Origin: Macrothele yani
Lineage: Eukaryota; Arthropoda; Arachnida; Araneae; Macrothelidae
Assembly (NCBI GenBank): GCA_039090855.1
Contig: CM076999.1
Span: 118,419,072 to 118,483,071, forward strand
DNA length: 64,000 nt
Direction of reading: 5' to 3'
The first letter of the stretch is position 1. Each line of letters begins with the position of its first letter. Position numbers and translations under genes: made by a program. Under the pieces are notes generated by a model that saw only the letters and a program-made list of their open reading frames with translations, did no database searches and was not told the DNA's origin. Shown here piece by piece: positions 19,960 to 31,610 of this stretch.

Positions 19960-21780
19960 TAGAGAAATGTCTTAATTGCGATATCCCGATGTTACGCGGG
20001 ATAATAAAAGTTCCTGCAAACAAACCATGTGTTTGCTTTGGCATGCAAGACAAAGAAAATTGAATATTATAAAAATGTCTATATGTGAAGGCGTACCTCA
20101 AGGGGCTGGTTTTTATCTGTCACTTCAGTGCCCACTTGCACAAGGAGTATTCAGTGGTTAAAAGCAACTCAACCTACCTGCAACAATCAGATCTGAAGGC
20201 AGTTTGCTCTGTGTATCATGATGATATGTCCTTATTTATGAGTTCAGTAAACATATTGGGTATATAAATAAGATTTGAGGTGAACAAAACACGTTGTTGG
20301 TGAACAGAAACAATATTTTAATATTAATTGAAGTATGCTCCCTCTGAAGTTACAACGTTAAACCATCTTACGGGCAGTGAACGTATGCCCCGAAGGGAGA
20401 ATTCCGGTTCCTTGGAAGAGATCCAGTTGTCCAGCCAATTTTTGATGTCTTCATAAGAACTAAACCGTTCTCCAGAAAGTGCTGACTGCATCGACCAGAA
20501 CAAATGATAATCCGATGGCGCAATATCTGGCAAATATGGCGGGTGGGGTAGAACTTCCCAGTCGGATCCTTCCAAGTACTTTTTCACAGGTCGAGAAATA
20601 TGTGGTCTTGCGTTGTCATGCTGTAAGATGACTTTGTTGTGTCTATTCTCCCATTCTGGCCGTTTTTGCGTGAGAGCTCGTTTTAAATGCATTAATTGGG
20701 TTCGATACCGATCACCAGTAATAGTTTCTGACGGTTTCAGCAGTTCATAGTGGATAACACCCTTCTGGTCCCACCAGATACACAGCATTAGCTTTGAACC
20801 ATGGATATTGCGTTTTGGTGTTGAAGGACCTGGTTCACCTGGCTTCACCCATGCTTTCTGCTGTTTAGGGTTATCGTACCACATCCATTTCTCGTCGGCA
20901 GTAATAATACGATGCAAAAAACCCTTTCTTTTTACCTTTGAAGCAGCAATTCGCAAATGGTTTTTCGACGTTCAAGGTCTCTTTCCCACAAAGCATGTGG
21001 GACCCAATTCCCTTCTTTTTGCACCATTCCCATGGCAGCTAAATGTTGTGAAATGCATGGTTGACTAACATTTAATGCTGCTGCTAGTTCTTTTGGGTCT
21101 GGCACGGATCCTCGTCGAGTAAAGCTTCCAATTCGGCATCAGCAATTTTTTTGGGTGGTCCAGAACATTCTTTACCACTGACATCGAAATCGTTCCTTTT
21201 GAATCATCTAAACCAATACTCACATGTTTTTATGGATGGGGAATGTTCACCATAGATTTCTGACATTAAGCGATAGCTGTCGGCAGCACTTTTCTTGACA
21301 ATAAAGTAATACACTAACACTTCCCGCAAATGCTGTTTTGTCAGGACGAAAGTTACCATTTTCCATCGAGTAAAACAAATACGTCTTCGCACCTCAGTTG
21401 AATGTCGTATACCGGCTCTGACAGCTGGCGTCTCATACTGTGATATCGCAGTGTTGCCACCTTAAAATACATGCGAGCATTAATAAGTACGACACCGAAC
21501 GTAAATCCCTCAAAACTTATTTATATACCCAATAAATTTGACAGCAAATGAACTCAAAAATGCTCTTTCACAAGTGAAGAAATAATCAAAAACTACATAC
21601 TCAAAGAAAAGACAAGCAAAAGGAAAGCCGTCAGTTATTCCAGGATGTCAAATTGCATCCCAAATGTCAAACTGTGTCAGTCTGAAGAAAATACTGATCA
21701 TACACCTTCAATTATATTGTCTTTCAGATATTTTGGACCAAAGACTTAATTTCAGCCGTCACATGCAGAGATTTGTAAGG
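19960..21780 (+). mobile_element. Jockey-like LINE remnant split by mariner 2
   Basis: Plus-strand text reads WHARQRKLNIIKMSICEGVP then QG, the RT motif with G-V-P-Q-G, then a decayed Y-x-D-D (SVYHDDMSLFMSS) before 20254. After the mariner it continues LTANELKNALSQ and near 21720-21770 SIILSFRYFGPK and FQPSHAEI, matching the y-L-G-x-x-l-d-x-x-l-t-w-x-x-H-i block that follows in Jockey/CR1-type LINEs. Family assignment is tentative. Confidence 0.45.
20256..21532 (-). mobile_element. Mariner element 2, catalytic triad kept
   Basis: Inverted ends TTGGGTATATAAATAAG with one change, flanked by TA (20254-20255, 21533-21534), length 1277 bases. The minus-strand transposase keeps an open C-terminal 210 codons (20324-20956): TADEKWMWYDNPKQQKAW, then ILQHDNARPHISRPVKKY, then PYLPDIAPSDYHLFWSMQ. 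The two last catalytic Asp residues are 34 apart, the DD34D signature. The N-terminal HTH part (20957-21420; LREVLVYYFIVKKSAADSYR) is in other frames, so frameshifts inactivate the gene. Confidence 0.92.
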
Positions 21781-22609
21781 GAAGGGCTTTTTTTTTTTTT
21801 AATCAGTTAAGTGAAACATTCCAGGCTCGAGCTGGGTCGGGCCTGAACCAGAAATTTTAACATTTTGCTCTTGGATTAAAGAAAAAACTTTTCATCTCAC
21901 AAAAACGAAGACTGTCTTATTAAATAATCAGATGGAAAATTTCAGTGAGTAAAATGAAACAATCCATCTGCCACCGCATGCATTGATTAATTACAGCTGA
22001 AACCAAAAAGCCAGGCTGTAAGATGAGTCTGAAAGGGGATGGTTTATTTCTTTAAAGGTTGAAATAAAATTCTGTTTTCACTTTGCTGGCTTTATGACTA
22101 AAACACATAGCACTTTTACTCAAACAAGCTCTATTACACATTACTCATTATATTTGATGTGTCATATGTTTCATTTTACTGTCGCTATTACCATTTTGAT
22201 ACCCCTTACAGCTGAAAAATTACTTTTCCCAGTTTTTAATGGTCAAAATATACTTCATCCTTGCTTTGGATACCTGTATATTTCAGAAACCACGAAGAAA
22301 TAATCTTCAAATCACATGGAAGGAAAGAAAAAAAGCATGACTTGGTAACACAGAGATGCCAGAATTATTAATTTTCATTGTGTGGCCAACTCTTAAGAAA
22401 AACTTAAAAAGTGCATGTGAGAACTGCTGGGCAACTGATCTAGCACCTGAGTGGATATCTATGACAAAGAGCAAGAAGCCTCTACTAGAACATTCTTAAA
22501 GATTCTTCTGTGGAACTATAAAAAACAGGTTGGAACTGTTTTGCACTGGGTAGGGTGCAAAAGTAGCATTCTTCAACAGAAGTTGGAAAATAAGAGGCCA
22601 ATGCACACT
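21781..22609. other. Intronic DNA, transposon-like but unassigned
   Basis: One plus-strand stretch (about 22390-22690) reads LRKNLKSACENCWATDLAPE-like text followed by KSKKPLLEHS in broken frames, which looks like a transposase remnant, but I cannot name the family. The rest shows nothing. Confidence 0.4.
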
Positions 22610-22681
22610 GACAAAATATTCTGGAGAGTTAGTGACAAAATATTCTGGGGAGTTAGTGACAAAATATTCTGGGGAGTTAGT
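22610..22681. repeat. 24-bp tandem repeat, three units
   Basis: GACAAAATATTCTGGGGAGT plus TAGT repeats three times (first unit with one change). The unit is 8 codons long, so it is frame-neutral within the surrounding open frames. Confidence 0.9.
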
Positions 22682-23011
22682 AGCACAGATGAAAATTAAT
22701 TCCTGCATCCCTACGCCATAAAATAAATAATGAGTTTCTTTGGTTTCTATGTGAGATGGACATTATTTCTTGATGACTTTCTGCAATATACAGACTGCTT
22801 TAACTACAGGGTGACAACATTTTTGACATGCAGCATTATTCTAACAAGTAAATTTCTTTTTTTGATTTACCATTATACTCACATATAATGAGCATTTGCA
22901 ATAGATTTTTATAAGTGATTTGATTACAATTTCCAAATCATTTACACTCAAAATAAAAAAGAGGCTTATTTATGTACATGAAGTGAAATGCATTAAAAAG
23001 AATACACTCAC

Positions 23012-23204
23012 TTGTTCCATATTCCTCTTCAAGGCTGCAAACAAGTCTCCGATGGTGAGAATGGCAGCACGGGAAACAGAAGATCTAAGATTTTTCACTT
23101 CAGTTAAGAGAGCCAGTAGAACAGGATGAAGTTGTGGTAGTAGAATATTTGGGTGGACCTGAGCAAGTCTAGATATTGTTTGAATACCTTCTATTTTCCC
23201 CATC
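23012..23204 (-). CDS. TOGARAM: TOGARAM-like exon, TOG HEAT repeats
   Basis: Acceptor TTTTACCAG then GATGGGG, donor GAACAA then GTGAGT. After the base that completes Trp, 64 codons encode HEAT helices: MGKIEGIQTISRLAQVHPN, then leucine-rich PQLHPVLLALL, then TEVKNLRSSVSRAAILTIGD and LFAALKRNMEQ. The NLR-S-VSRAA-GDLF pattern is a hallmark of TOG domains in the CLASP and TOGARAM families, and its second helix plus the following exon fit TOGARAM best. The exon ends in phase 0. It sits between a Jockey-like LINE remnant and repeat Z copy 1. Confidence 0.92.
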
Positions 23205-23408
23205 CTGGTAAAAGAGCAGAAATTTTATTATTATAGTTTTAAAATATTAGCACATTCATTACTTGCACTGTAATTTTCATCGTATAATCCACAGACTATC
23301 TGTTAAAAAAGTTAAATTCAGGCTCTGTGGATTATATGCTGATGCCGATAATATGCCACTTAAGAAAAAAAAAAAAAAAGGTTTTGCAGAATTTTGAATT
23401 TTTAATAA

Positions 23409-24199
23409 CAAGGTTTGTACACATTTATGAAAAATAAATACCTCACATTTGCCAGGAGTTCATAAAAAATTCCAGGAACCTAAATTTTTGCTAGAATTAT
23501 AGTGCTTTTTTTTTTTATATACACTGTATATTACAAACTGGGTTGGAATTTACTATGCATTTATTTAGAATTCTTATGAAGTCCTATGGGTTCCACTATT
23601 ACAGAGTGTCCTTTAGTGTGTGCTATATCTTCAATGAAGTGGCAAAATTTTCCCTGTATAAAAACTGCTATGTATAAAACTGATATGGGACAGTCTGGAA
23701 CCTAGAACAATGGCAATAATACAAAACAGTTTTACCATGGCACTGAAGATTCCCTGTTCCACAGTCATCTATTTCCATACACATTGGCAGTATAGAGGCT
23801 AGATACCAATCTCCTACAGTGAGGAAGTATGTGCTACTAGAAGGAACAGCCATCTTGGACTTACATGAAGGTTTCCATATGCTGTTGTGACTCCACACAA
23901 CTGCTATGCCACAAACCAAGGTGGCTGGAAATAGGGCACTCAACACATTGCACTTCAATGTCACATGAGAGGAGATAACATTTCAACACTCCAGGGAACA
24001 AAGTGATCCAAACATTTTGACCAACTTTTTATCACTGCAAGAAAAAAATTGTAGGACTATTCCAGGACCTTTCATAAAAATATGAAAAATCAAGGACATT
24101 TCAGGCCCAGAAAAAAGGGACATCAAATTCCAGGACTTTTCCAGGACCACCCACAAAAATATAAAAAAATCAAGGGCTTTCCAGGGGCTATGCAAACCC
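23409..24199. mobile_element. Repeat Z copy 1 (non-autonomous)
   Basis: Begins CAAGGTTTGTACACATTT and ends in CAAGGGCTTTCCAGGGGCTA then TGCAAACCC, an inverted relative. Internal text (CCATGGCACTGAAGATTCCC and GTGAGGAAG blocks) occurs once here, and eight or more times in copy 2 at 59188-62464. The right end holds repeated AAGGAC-TTCCAGGAC phrases. No coding capacity. It could be a hAT-type MITE. Confidence 0.6.
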
Positions 24200-24226
24200 A
24201 TTTTATCATTATTGTCAGGAGAGGTT

Positions 24227-24262
24227 GTACGAGGTCTGTTAAAGAAGTTCCCGAACTTTTAT
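24227..24262. mobile_element. Solo mariner-type end
   Basis: TACGAGGTCTGTTAAAGAAG then TTCCCGAACTTTT resembles the end of mariner element 1 (TACGAGGTCC...TTTCCGAGACT). No partner end is visible nearby. Confidence 0.45.
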
Positions 24263-24369
24263 AATAGTGTACTAATAAAATATCACACCGATGTGCGGTA
24301 GGTGGAGCTGAATAGCAGTGACATTGGCAAGTAACCTCTTGTTTATCAGTTCTTTCTGTTGTGATCAGT

Positions 24370-24606
24370 CATGGTGGCAGTTGCTTTACCTGTTATAAAA
24401 GAACTTGAAATAATGCTTTCTACCAGAAAATTAAAAAAGATGATGATGATGTTCTTCGTATTTCACCTGCTTCTTCTAATTAATTCGATTCATACATGCT
24501 TAAGACTCGCACAGAAAAAGAAAACAAAAAATAACAACATTTACAGTGCATGTATGTTTGGCATCATATTATTCATCTCGCTTTACTATTTAAATGCTTT
24601 TAATGC
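24370..24606. repeat. Dispersed repeat Y, copy 1
   Basis: TTGCTTTACCTGTTA, GAACTTGAAATA, TGTACCAGAAA-like and TTTCACCTGCTTC phrases recur in the same order at 28835-29090. Family unknown. Copy 1 is followed at once by X3. Confidence 0.5.
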
Positions 24607-25985
24607 ATACATGAGCCCAACTAAGGAACAAAAAAGCTAAACTTTATACCCAGGTGAAAAATCAGAACATGTGATGAGAAAGTGTGACTTTAACACAGCA
24701 TGAGAGGAAGATGGCATTGTTCATCATAATTGATTTTTGTAAACATTTTGAGCGCACCACTATTCACAATATAAAATTATTGAATTCAAAACAAAATAAA
24801 ACTATTTTACAATACACTGCTTCAAACACAGCTTTTTTTTTTTTTTTTTTTTTGTATTGCTAGAACACCAGCTTAAATTTCCTCTTGTTGTGCTGTTTTC
24901 TTTTCAGCAAGTTCCATTGCCATATTTGTCTTTTGGTGACTGTTCAGCTTCACATCAATTTTTGCTTAGTTTTTCTTTCTGTTGATATCATTCCCTTCCT
25001 ATTTTTTCATTGTAACTTTTTTTCTTTCTTCCTTTTATTCCTCCAGGTGACAATAATTTATTCATCATGCTGAAAGAACTTTCAGCCTGAAGACCATGAA
25101 TGCATATCAAAGCTTTCACTACTTCAGATAAATGGTGTAACTTTCAGAATAGGAATACTTTTGAACACTATGCATCAATTCTCAAATTTTCAAACTTTGT
25201 TACTTATGGTTTAGGAAAATTTTCCTTCGCTTATCAAGCTTAAGTGCAAACATTTATGAGGGAAAGTAACATTTAACAACAACACAGGATAGTGAGAATA
25301 TCGCGGAAACAAAAAGAATACGATTACGGAAAAAATCTTTGCTTCGACCGATTTCTGTTTCCGAAAACTCCCCCATTTTTTAAAGCTGAAATGCAGTATT
25401 TGTGAAATAAAAGGATATTTAAGAACAATACTAGGCAGAAGAAACATCGTCGAATTAAAAAAAAAAAAACGATGACAGGAGAAATCCTTGCTCTGTCTAA
25501 CTTCTGTTTTAAAAAGTTTTGAAGGATGGAATTCCCCTCCATCACCATTTCCCGCGAAATTTCTGTTGAGTCATGCATCGATCTCGAGAATGCCCAAAAT
25601 GATAATGGAAATGGCGAATTTCTTCGAATCCACGGAAGAATTTCATGCCTGACGACTATAAGGAAATCTTCGCGCAGTCTTAACTTCCGTTTTCAGAAAT
25701 AGTTGCCCACAGTTTCAGGGTGAAATACAAACACTAAAGCAATAAAATGGTATTTAACAACAATACTGGTCAGAGGCAACATCGTAAGGAAAAATCTTCG
25801 CTCCGTTTAACTTAAGTTTTCGAAAGTTTTGAAAGACGATATACCATCCCACAGATGGAAAAACACTCCTCTCTACTCCCCCCTTCCACGTAAATTTCTC
25901 TTCAGTTCTCCATCGATCTCGGGAATACACCACATGATGACAAAAAGGGCGGAATTCCGCGAATATGCGGGAGAATCTTATGTAC
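24607..25985. mobile_element. Family X copy 3 (X3), non-coding
   Basis: Starts CATACATGAGCCC, shares the AAAAAGCT-AACTTT and CACAATATAAAATTATTGAA text with other X copies, and ends in GGCGGAATTCCGCGAATAT then AATCTTATGTACG. Inside are three imperfect units (about 25290-25980) each with CTTCGCTCCGTTTAACTT, a pyrimidine-rich block and TTGCATCGATCTCGAGAAT. No transposase remains. Confidence 0.6.
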
Positions 25986-26089
25986 GATAATGTCTTTGTT
26001 AGTTAAGTGAGAAAAAACAACTGATGCATACGACTTGAACCTACAAAGAAAAATAGCAGCAGGCAGCTAACAAAAACTGAGCATACATA

Positions 26090-28740
26090 CATATCACTAA
26101 GCTGTTCTCTGAGATTCAGAGGTTAGCTCCAAAAAGAAATACAAACTTCCAGATATTTTTACTTATTGTTGTCGTATCAAACTTCTCCATTTACAGCAAT
26201 CTTGACAGACAACTTGTGCTTCGCTGATATCCATTACACGCCGTACACAAGATCTTTTATACTTCATACTCATAATCTTTTTCTCATGCAGACACTCCTG
26301 AATCTGATCCACCCATGAAGAACAGATTGCTATTTATACTTACCTTACATTCAGTGCTACCAGTTCCTCTCTCAAACACCACAACTTTGGTTTTTCCCTT
26401 ATTTATACTTAGTTTGAATTTCATGCAAACTTCGTGCATCCGAGTGAACATACTCTGCAACTCACTTTTGCTCTCTGCCAACAGGACAGTGTCATCAGCA
26501 TACAGCAATCTGCACACACGGATATCACCAAGACATAAACCGCTATTATCTATTTTGGCATTACGCATGCATGCGTCCATAAATATATTAAACAGCCATG
26601 GTGACATTACACAACCTTGTCTAACTCCTGCACCAATGGAAAACCATTTTGATAAAACACCATTCACTCGTACACAAGCTCTACTACCAGCATACATGGC
26701 TTTTACACTATTAAGTAGATTCTCAGTAACACCATATTCATTCAATACCTTCCGCAAAAGTGTCCTATTCACTCGATCGTAAGCTTTCTCTAAATCTATG
26801 AAGGCAGTAAAAACTTTCTTTCCAACAGCCAGATACTTTTCAATCATCATGCGTAATGCAAAAATCTGGTTAGTGCAGCCTTTTCCAGGCATAAAACCAC
26901 TTTGAACATCCCACACTTTCAATGATGTAAGACCCCATACTTTTTCAATAACAACCTTACCAAACACTTTTCCTGGCACACTCAGTAGGCTAATACCACA
27001 ATAGTTCTTGCATTCAGTCTGATCACCTTTTCCCTTATACAAGGGAACAATAATAGCATCCTTTCAATCCCGAGGGATCATTCCTAACTCCCAGGACAAC
27101 TGGCAAATTTCAGTTAACCAGTCAATTATAGAGTCACCACCATATTTCAACATCTCTGCAGTTATGCCATCAACTGGAGCCTTACCATTCTGAAGAGATT
27201 TTAGAGCTTTACACACTTCTTCTCTTGAGATCCCTCCTGTGCTTTCATCCCTCATTGTGACATCATCTGCATCTGTCTCAGAATCATTTTTGTTTTCCTG
27301 ATCTAATAACTCACAGAAGTATTCACCCCATCTGTCACTTAACTCATTGGGCTCCCATATCATTTCCCCAATCTCATTCTTCACACAACTTACAACTTTG
27401 TTTCCCCTATTTTCCCTGAGTCTCATGTACTTCCAGAAGGACTTTCTATCTTTCCAAAAAGCCAGTTCATGCCTTTCCACTTTCTCCTTCCTATCTTTTG
27501 CCTTACTGTGGCGAACCAGCTTAGCAGCGTCACGCTTCTTACAGCGATATTCATCCACAGAGACTCTACCTTGCAACATCCCCAAATAGGCTTCCTTCTT
27601 TTTCTTTACTGCCTCTTCAATCTCACTATTCCACTAAGCATCACCTCTATTGTTACCCACTATTGTGGTGCCACAGACCTCTTTAGCAGCAGTGACAACA
27701 CAGTTCTTAAAACATTCCCACTTCTTTTCTACATCCCTCTCACCAGACTTCAGATCCTTCAGTCGTTCTCTGAGTAAGTCAGAATACCGCTGATGATCTT
27801 CAAGGAGCCTATCAACCTTTATTCTTTCTATCCTGGGTCTCTTCCTATTCCTTTTCCTCCAACCAACATTAAGTTTCACTCGTGACACTACCAAGTAATG
27901 ATCAGAACCAACATCCGCACCTCTCATCACACGGGTGTCAACAACTAAGTGTTTCAAACGCTGATCGTAGACAACAAAATCTATCACACTCTTTTGACCA
28001 AGAGTATGATTTTCCCAAGTATATGTGTGGATACACTTGTGGTTGAAAAATGTATTAGATACACACAAAACATTCTCAATGCAGAGTTCAATTAATTTTT
28101 CACCATTATCATTCACACAAGGATCATTAAACTTACCCAGAACATTGTCAGAAATTGCATTCTGCACACCTACTCTAGCATTGAAATCCCCTGCTATTAT
28201 AACTTTTTCTTTAGCACCAAACTGGCTCAAAACAGCTTTTAGCTCATTCCAGAAATCTTCTTTCTTATCAGAAGGTTCTGAGTCACAAGGAGCATACACT
28301 ACAATAATTACAATTCTCTGAAGTTTCACTTTCAAACGAATCCAGAGAATTCTCTCACTTATGCAACTATAGTGAATCAAGTTGTTCTTCATCTTTTCAC
28401 TTAAAATCACACCTACAGCAGCCTGTCCTCTCACATTATCCAATACTCCAGACCACACACTCACCGTGCCATTCACTTCTTCTACTCCAATTTCCTTCTT
28501 TTTGGTTTCACTTATACACAGCACATCCAGTCTATACGTATTCATCTCCTCAATCACCTCACTCATCTTGCCATTTATACCTCTAGTATTCCATACACCA
28601 ATCTTACATTCACTCAGCCGAGATCTCTTTCTCATACGCCGTTTAGAAAGTCCCGGTCGATTCCGTGGTGGACCGTCCTTCTCAAGTATGGTAGGTCCAC
28701 TATATCCCACACTTGAGTCATTCTTAATATTTCTAACTGA
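26090..28740 (-). mobile_element. RTE LINE copy 2, nearly full length
   Basis: Minus strand. Endonuclease frame 27634-28710 (IGVWNTRGINGKMSEVIEEM, IIAGDFNARVGV, then GADVGSDHYLVVSRV) and RT frame 26284-27585 (MYKGKGDQ, CGISLLSVPGKVFGKVVI, AFIDLEKAYDRVN, CRLLYADDTVLLAE). The endonuclease GDFN and SDH and the RT YADD are intact. Two stops interrupt one frame, each at a Trp codon (at about 27636 TAG, at about 27064 TGA). A deletion near 26330 removes the part between the RT end and the C-terminal DQIQECL block. The 3' end CAGCTTAGTGATATGTATG is shared with copies 1 and 3. Confidence 0.9.
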
Positions 28741-29239
28741 GCATGCATAAGGTATTTCTGATTTACAATAATGCTGACTTATGGTCAGAAATTTACAGTG
28801 GAAATGAAAAGCAACCTGTTCCTCAAGAAACCCAGCACGGTTGCTTTACCTGTTAATGAACTTGAAATATGAAACGTTTTTTGTTTTTTGTACCAGAAAT
28901 GGTAATGTAGCTGTTGTTGATGAGGATGCTTGTATTTCACCTGCTTCCAATTATTTCAATTCGTGCATGCTCACGACTGGGAGGAGCAAAACTCATTGTA
29001 ATTCAACGAGTATCTGTATATCACTCCCATGGGCAGAGTCACAGCAAAAAAATACTTTCACTTACGGATGAAGAGCATTAACCACAAAAACAAAAAGTGA
29101 TCTACATTCCACAGTTAATACTATCCATATTTTTTCTATGATTTTCTTCTCTTTTTTTACATTACATTAAGGGCCATCATGTAAGATGTGTAATGACCTC
29201 ACATCCCTGTATCTTCCATAGTACATAGAATAAAGCATA

Positions 29240-29275
<36 letters not shown>

Positions 29276-29308
29276 CTATGCAAACTAGCAAAAGAGAAAT
29301 TGACTTAC
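28741..29308. other. Repeat Y copy 2 and a poly-A tract
   Basis: 28835-29090 is a second copy of repeat Y (see 24370-24606), followed by AT-rich DNA and an A30 run at about 29242-29270. No gene seen. Confidence 0.5.
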
Positions 29309-29470
29309 CAAGTTTCTGTTGACAAAGATTTTAGTGCTTTTTTTAGAGCTTCATCTGGATGAGGGTAGGGTGATACAACATTCTGAGAATCATCAAAAAG
29401 TGCTAGGGAACTTGCTGCTAAGTTGCGTTTTGACAATGTTGACATGTTTTTTGTTGAAGACTGTGTTAAT
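29309..29470 (-). CDS. TOGARAM: TOGARAM-like exon, start of TOG domain
   Basis: Acceptor TTTAATTTTAG then ATTAAC; donor ACTTG then GTAAGT. Reading frame: LTQSSTKNMSTLSKRNLAAS, then SLALFDDSQNVVSPYPHPDE, then ALKKALKSLSTETW. The last part is the typical entry into a TOGARAM TOG domain: a His-Pro-Asp/Glu-Glu-Ala turn and the first half of HEAT repeat A, whose Trp is split across the intron (TG then G). The exon starts and ends in phase 2. The strong match of the join ETW-MGKIEGIQ to the expected first HEAT helix pair supports the gene call. Confidence 0.85.
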
Positions 29471-29569
29471 CTAAAATTAAAGAGAGAGAAAGTGGTTTTT
29501 TTCATCATGCTTACTTAAACAGGTATCAATAGAATAATATTGCACACAACTTATTATAACTAAACTTAG

Positions 29570-29790
29570 AAAGATGGTGTAAAATTAGCTGAGTGAAGGA
29601 CAGTGTGGCTTTAGGAGGAAGGGGATAAAATTTTATATATGGTGTTTCACTGATTTTGAAAAAGCTTTTTGACAGAGTACCTAAAAAAAATGCCATGTAT
29701 TGAAAAGTCACAGAGTGAAATGCAGACTATTAAAATCAATTACAACTATGTAGATCAAGAGTCAGTCAGGGGCAGATCCAGAAGTTTACT
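29570..29790 (+). mobile_element. LINE RT fragment
   Basis: Broken plus-strand frames give CGFRRKG, then GVSLILKKLFDRVPKK, which corresponds to the F-x-D-F-x-K-A-F-D-x-V-P-x-K block of LINE reverse transcriptases. Short and without ends. Confidence 0.5.
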
Positions 29791-29874
29791 CTAGAGGTGG
29801 CAGTTTTTTTGGGTATAAAAAAGGGGGCAGAAGCCATTATGAAAAGGTTTTTTAAATATAACATTAGTATATAC

Positions 29875-29950
29875 TGTACATATATATCATCATCATTGTC
29901 AACCATTATCAATCCACTGTTGCATGAAGGTCTCTCCAAGTTCTTATATA
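29875..29950 (-). mobile_element. BovB-like LINE 3' end, strongly 5'-truncated
   Basis: On the minus strand GAGAGACCTTCATGCAACAG then TGGATTGATAATGGTTGAC and a (GATGAT)n tail match the 3' end of the BovB-like LINE at 35980-36050. It is flanked on the plus-strand right side by an AT dinucleotide run (29944-29968). Confidence 0.82.
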
Positions 29951-31610
29951 TATATATATATATATATTCTATTAAGAAGAGACCAAAGCAAAAAAAAATT
30001 TTTTGACTCATACCAAGTACAACATAGAAAAAGTTATGTATCTACCGGTGTGAGTAAAAAGAGAAAAAATAAAAAATAAAATAAAACAACTGAATGTAGA
30101 AAGTGTCGAGAATACTGAGCCTTGGCTTTATCAAGGACCAGCAAAAACTCTGCATTTTCTCACTTCCACAAAGACCTAGTTGGAAATGGGTTTCTGCAAA
30201 GCCATAGATGCAAGTAATAAGCCCACCAAAATTTTTTTTTTTAAATATATATTTTTTTAAAATTATATATATATATGTCATGACCTCCGCAGGGTTGTAT
30301 GACCTAGCTTTAGTTAACAATTTAGCTTGCATCCATAACTTTCCTGGCCCGACCCATGCTCTTCATCTGTTACTATTTAACAGAAAGAAGAAGATTATAG
30401 AAAACTCAAGTTGTGAGTGACATAATAATTAGAAATAATGTTCAGCAATAACGAAATGCCAAGTTCGCCTGAGAGAGAATTTAAACCTGAATAGCAATGC
30501 AAAAGTATTCCAAATTCTTACATTGCAATTAAAAAAGGAAATATTAATTATTTAAAACTTAGATTCTTGAAAGAAAACTTGATTCTAAAACCCCCTACTC
30601 CACAACTTCTGACAACACAAAAACGAGTATAAATTAAAGACAATAATTAACTAAAGAAATGCTTTGTGAAGGTTATAGGACATAAACAATTAGTTGCAAT
30701 ATGTACAAAGTATTTCAGAAGTGCTTTAAGTGCATAATTAAGTAGTTATTAAGAACTTAACTACTTTGAAAACACAGCACAAAGTACAAGAACTATGAAT
30801 GGCCAGCTGCTTGGCCTAAGTTTCCTAAAAAACGCGCAAAGTTACCAAGAAAAGAAAGAGTTAAAATCTGCAAAAAAGTTAACAGAATTGCCAGTGCCTA
30901 AATGCTAAAAAGCAAAAAAAAAAAAAAAAAAAAAAAAAACTTAGAAAAAAGTACAAGAAGTACAATCATTGAACTTGGAAAACCTAAAACCCAAAGACAA
31001 TGAAGAGAGCTTACCTCTTATGCAACTGAACTTTCTCCACACAAGAGGAAACATGGCCGACCTTTTCCCCAAACTTCCAAACTCCTCTGCCACTCCCTAG
31101 TCGCTGGGGGGCAGTGTGGGTGGGGCTGAAGGCCTCCACACACTGAAAGAGTCCAACTCGCAGAGATTTTAACCAGAGAAAAAAATATATATACTTAAGA
31201 CTGTGGACCTGTATGATCAGAAAGAGCAGAATTAACTCCCCAGAATACATGAGAAATATTATAAAATACACAAGTAGTGTATTTAATAATCTTTGCATGT
31301 ATTTAATCACCTTAGTGAGCTTCTATAGATTATTTAGAATCCTATTAATTTTAATGTTAGTTTTACTATTTTTAGTATAGCTATTCTAGTGAGTGAATAA
31401 CTAGTTTTCTTTTTTATTTGTTTTTATTTTCTTTTATAAACAGATTTTTAAGCTTTTTTTGTGATTTTGTCTATATTATTTAATATTTTATTTTAATAGG
31501 ACCTTCATATCCATAGCACTAAGGTTCCTTTTAGTAGTTAATAGGCATCCTCTAGCCAACTTCCAAACGGCTTTCATTGGTCAGAATCATATTATTAACT
31601 GTGTAGAAAA
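29951..31610. other. AT-rich intronic DNA with simple repeats
   Basis: AT dinucleotide runs near 29945 and 30260, and an A-run near 30913-30938. An open minus frame at 31011-31310 has no recognisable domain. No repeat ends were identified. Confidence 0.5.

Noticed and set aside
26315..26782. 155-codon plus-strand frame
   Set aside because: Antisense of the RTE reverse transcriptase with YADD; not a gene.
28382..28750. 122-codon plus-strand frame, Ser/Thr/Pro-rich
   Set aside because: Antisense of the RTE endonuclease leader; composition explained by the opposite strand.
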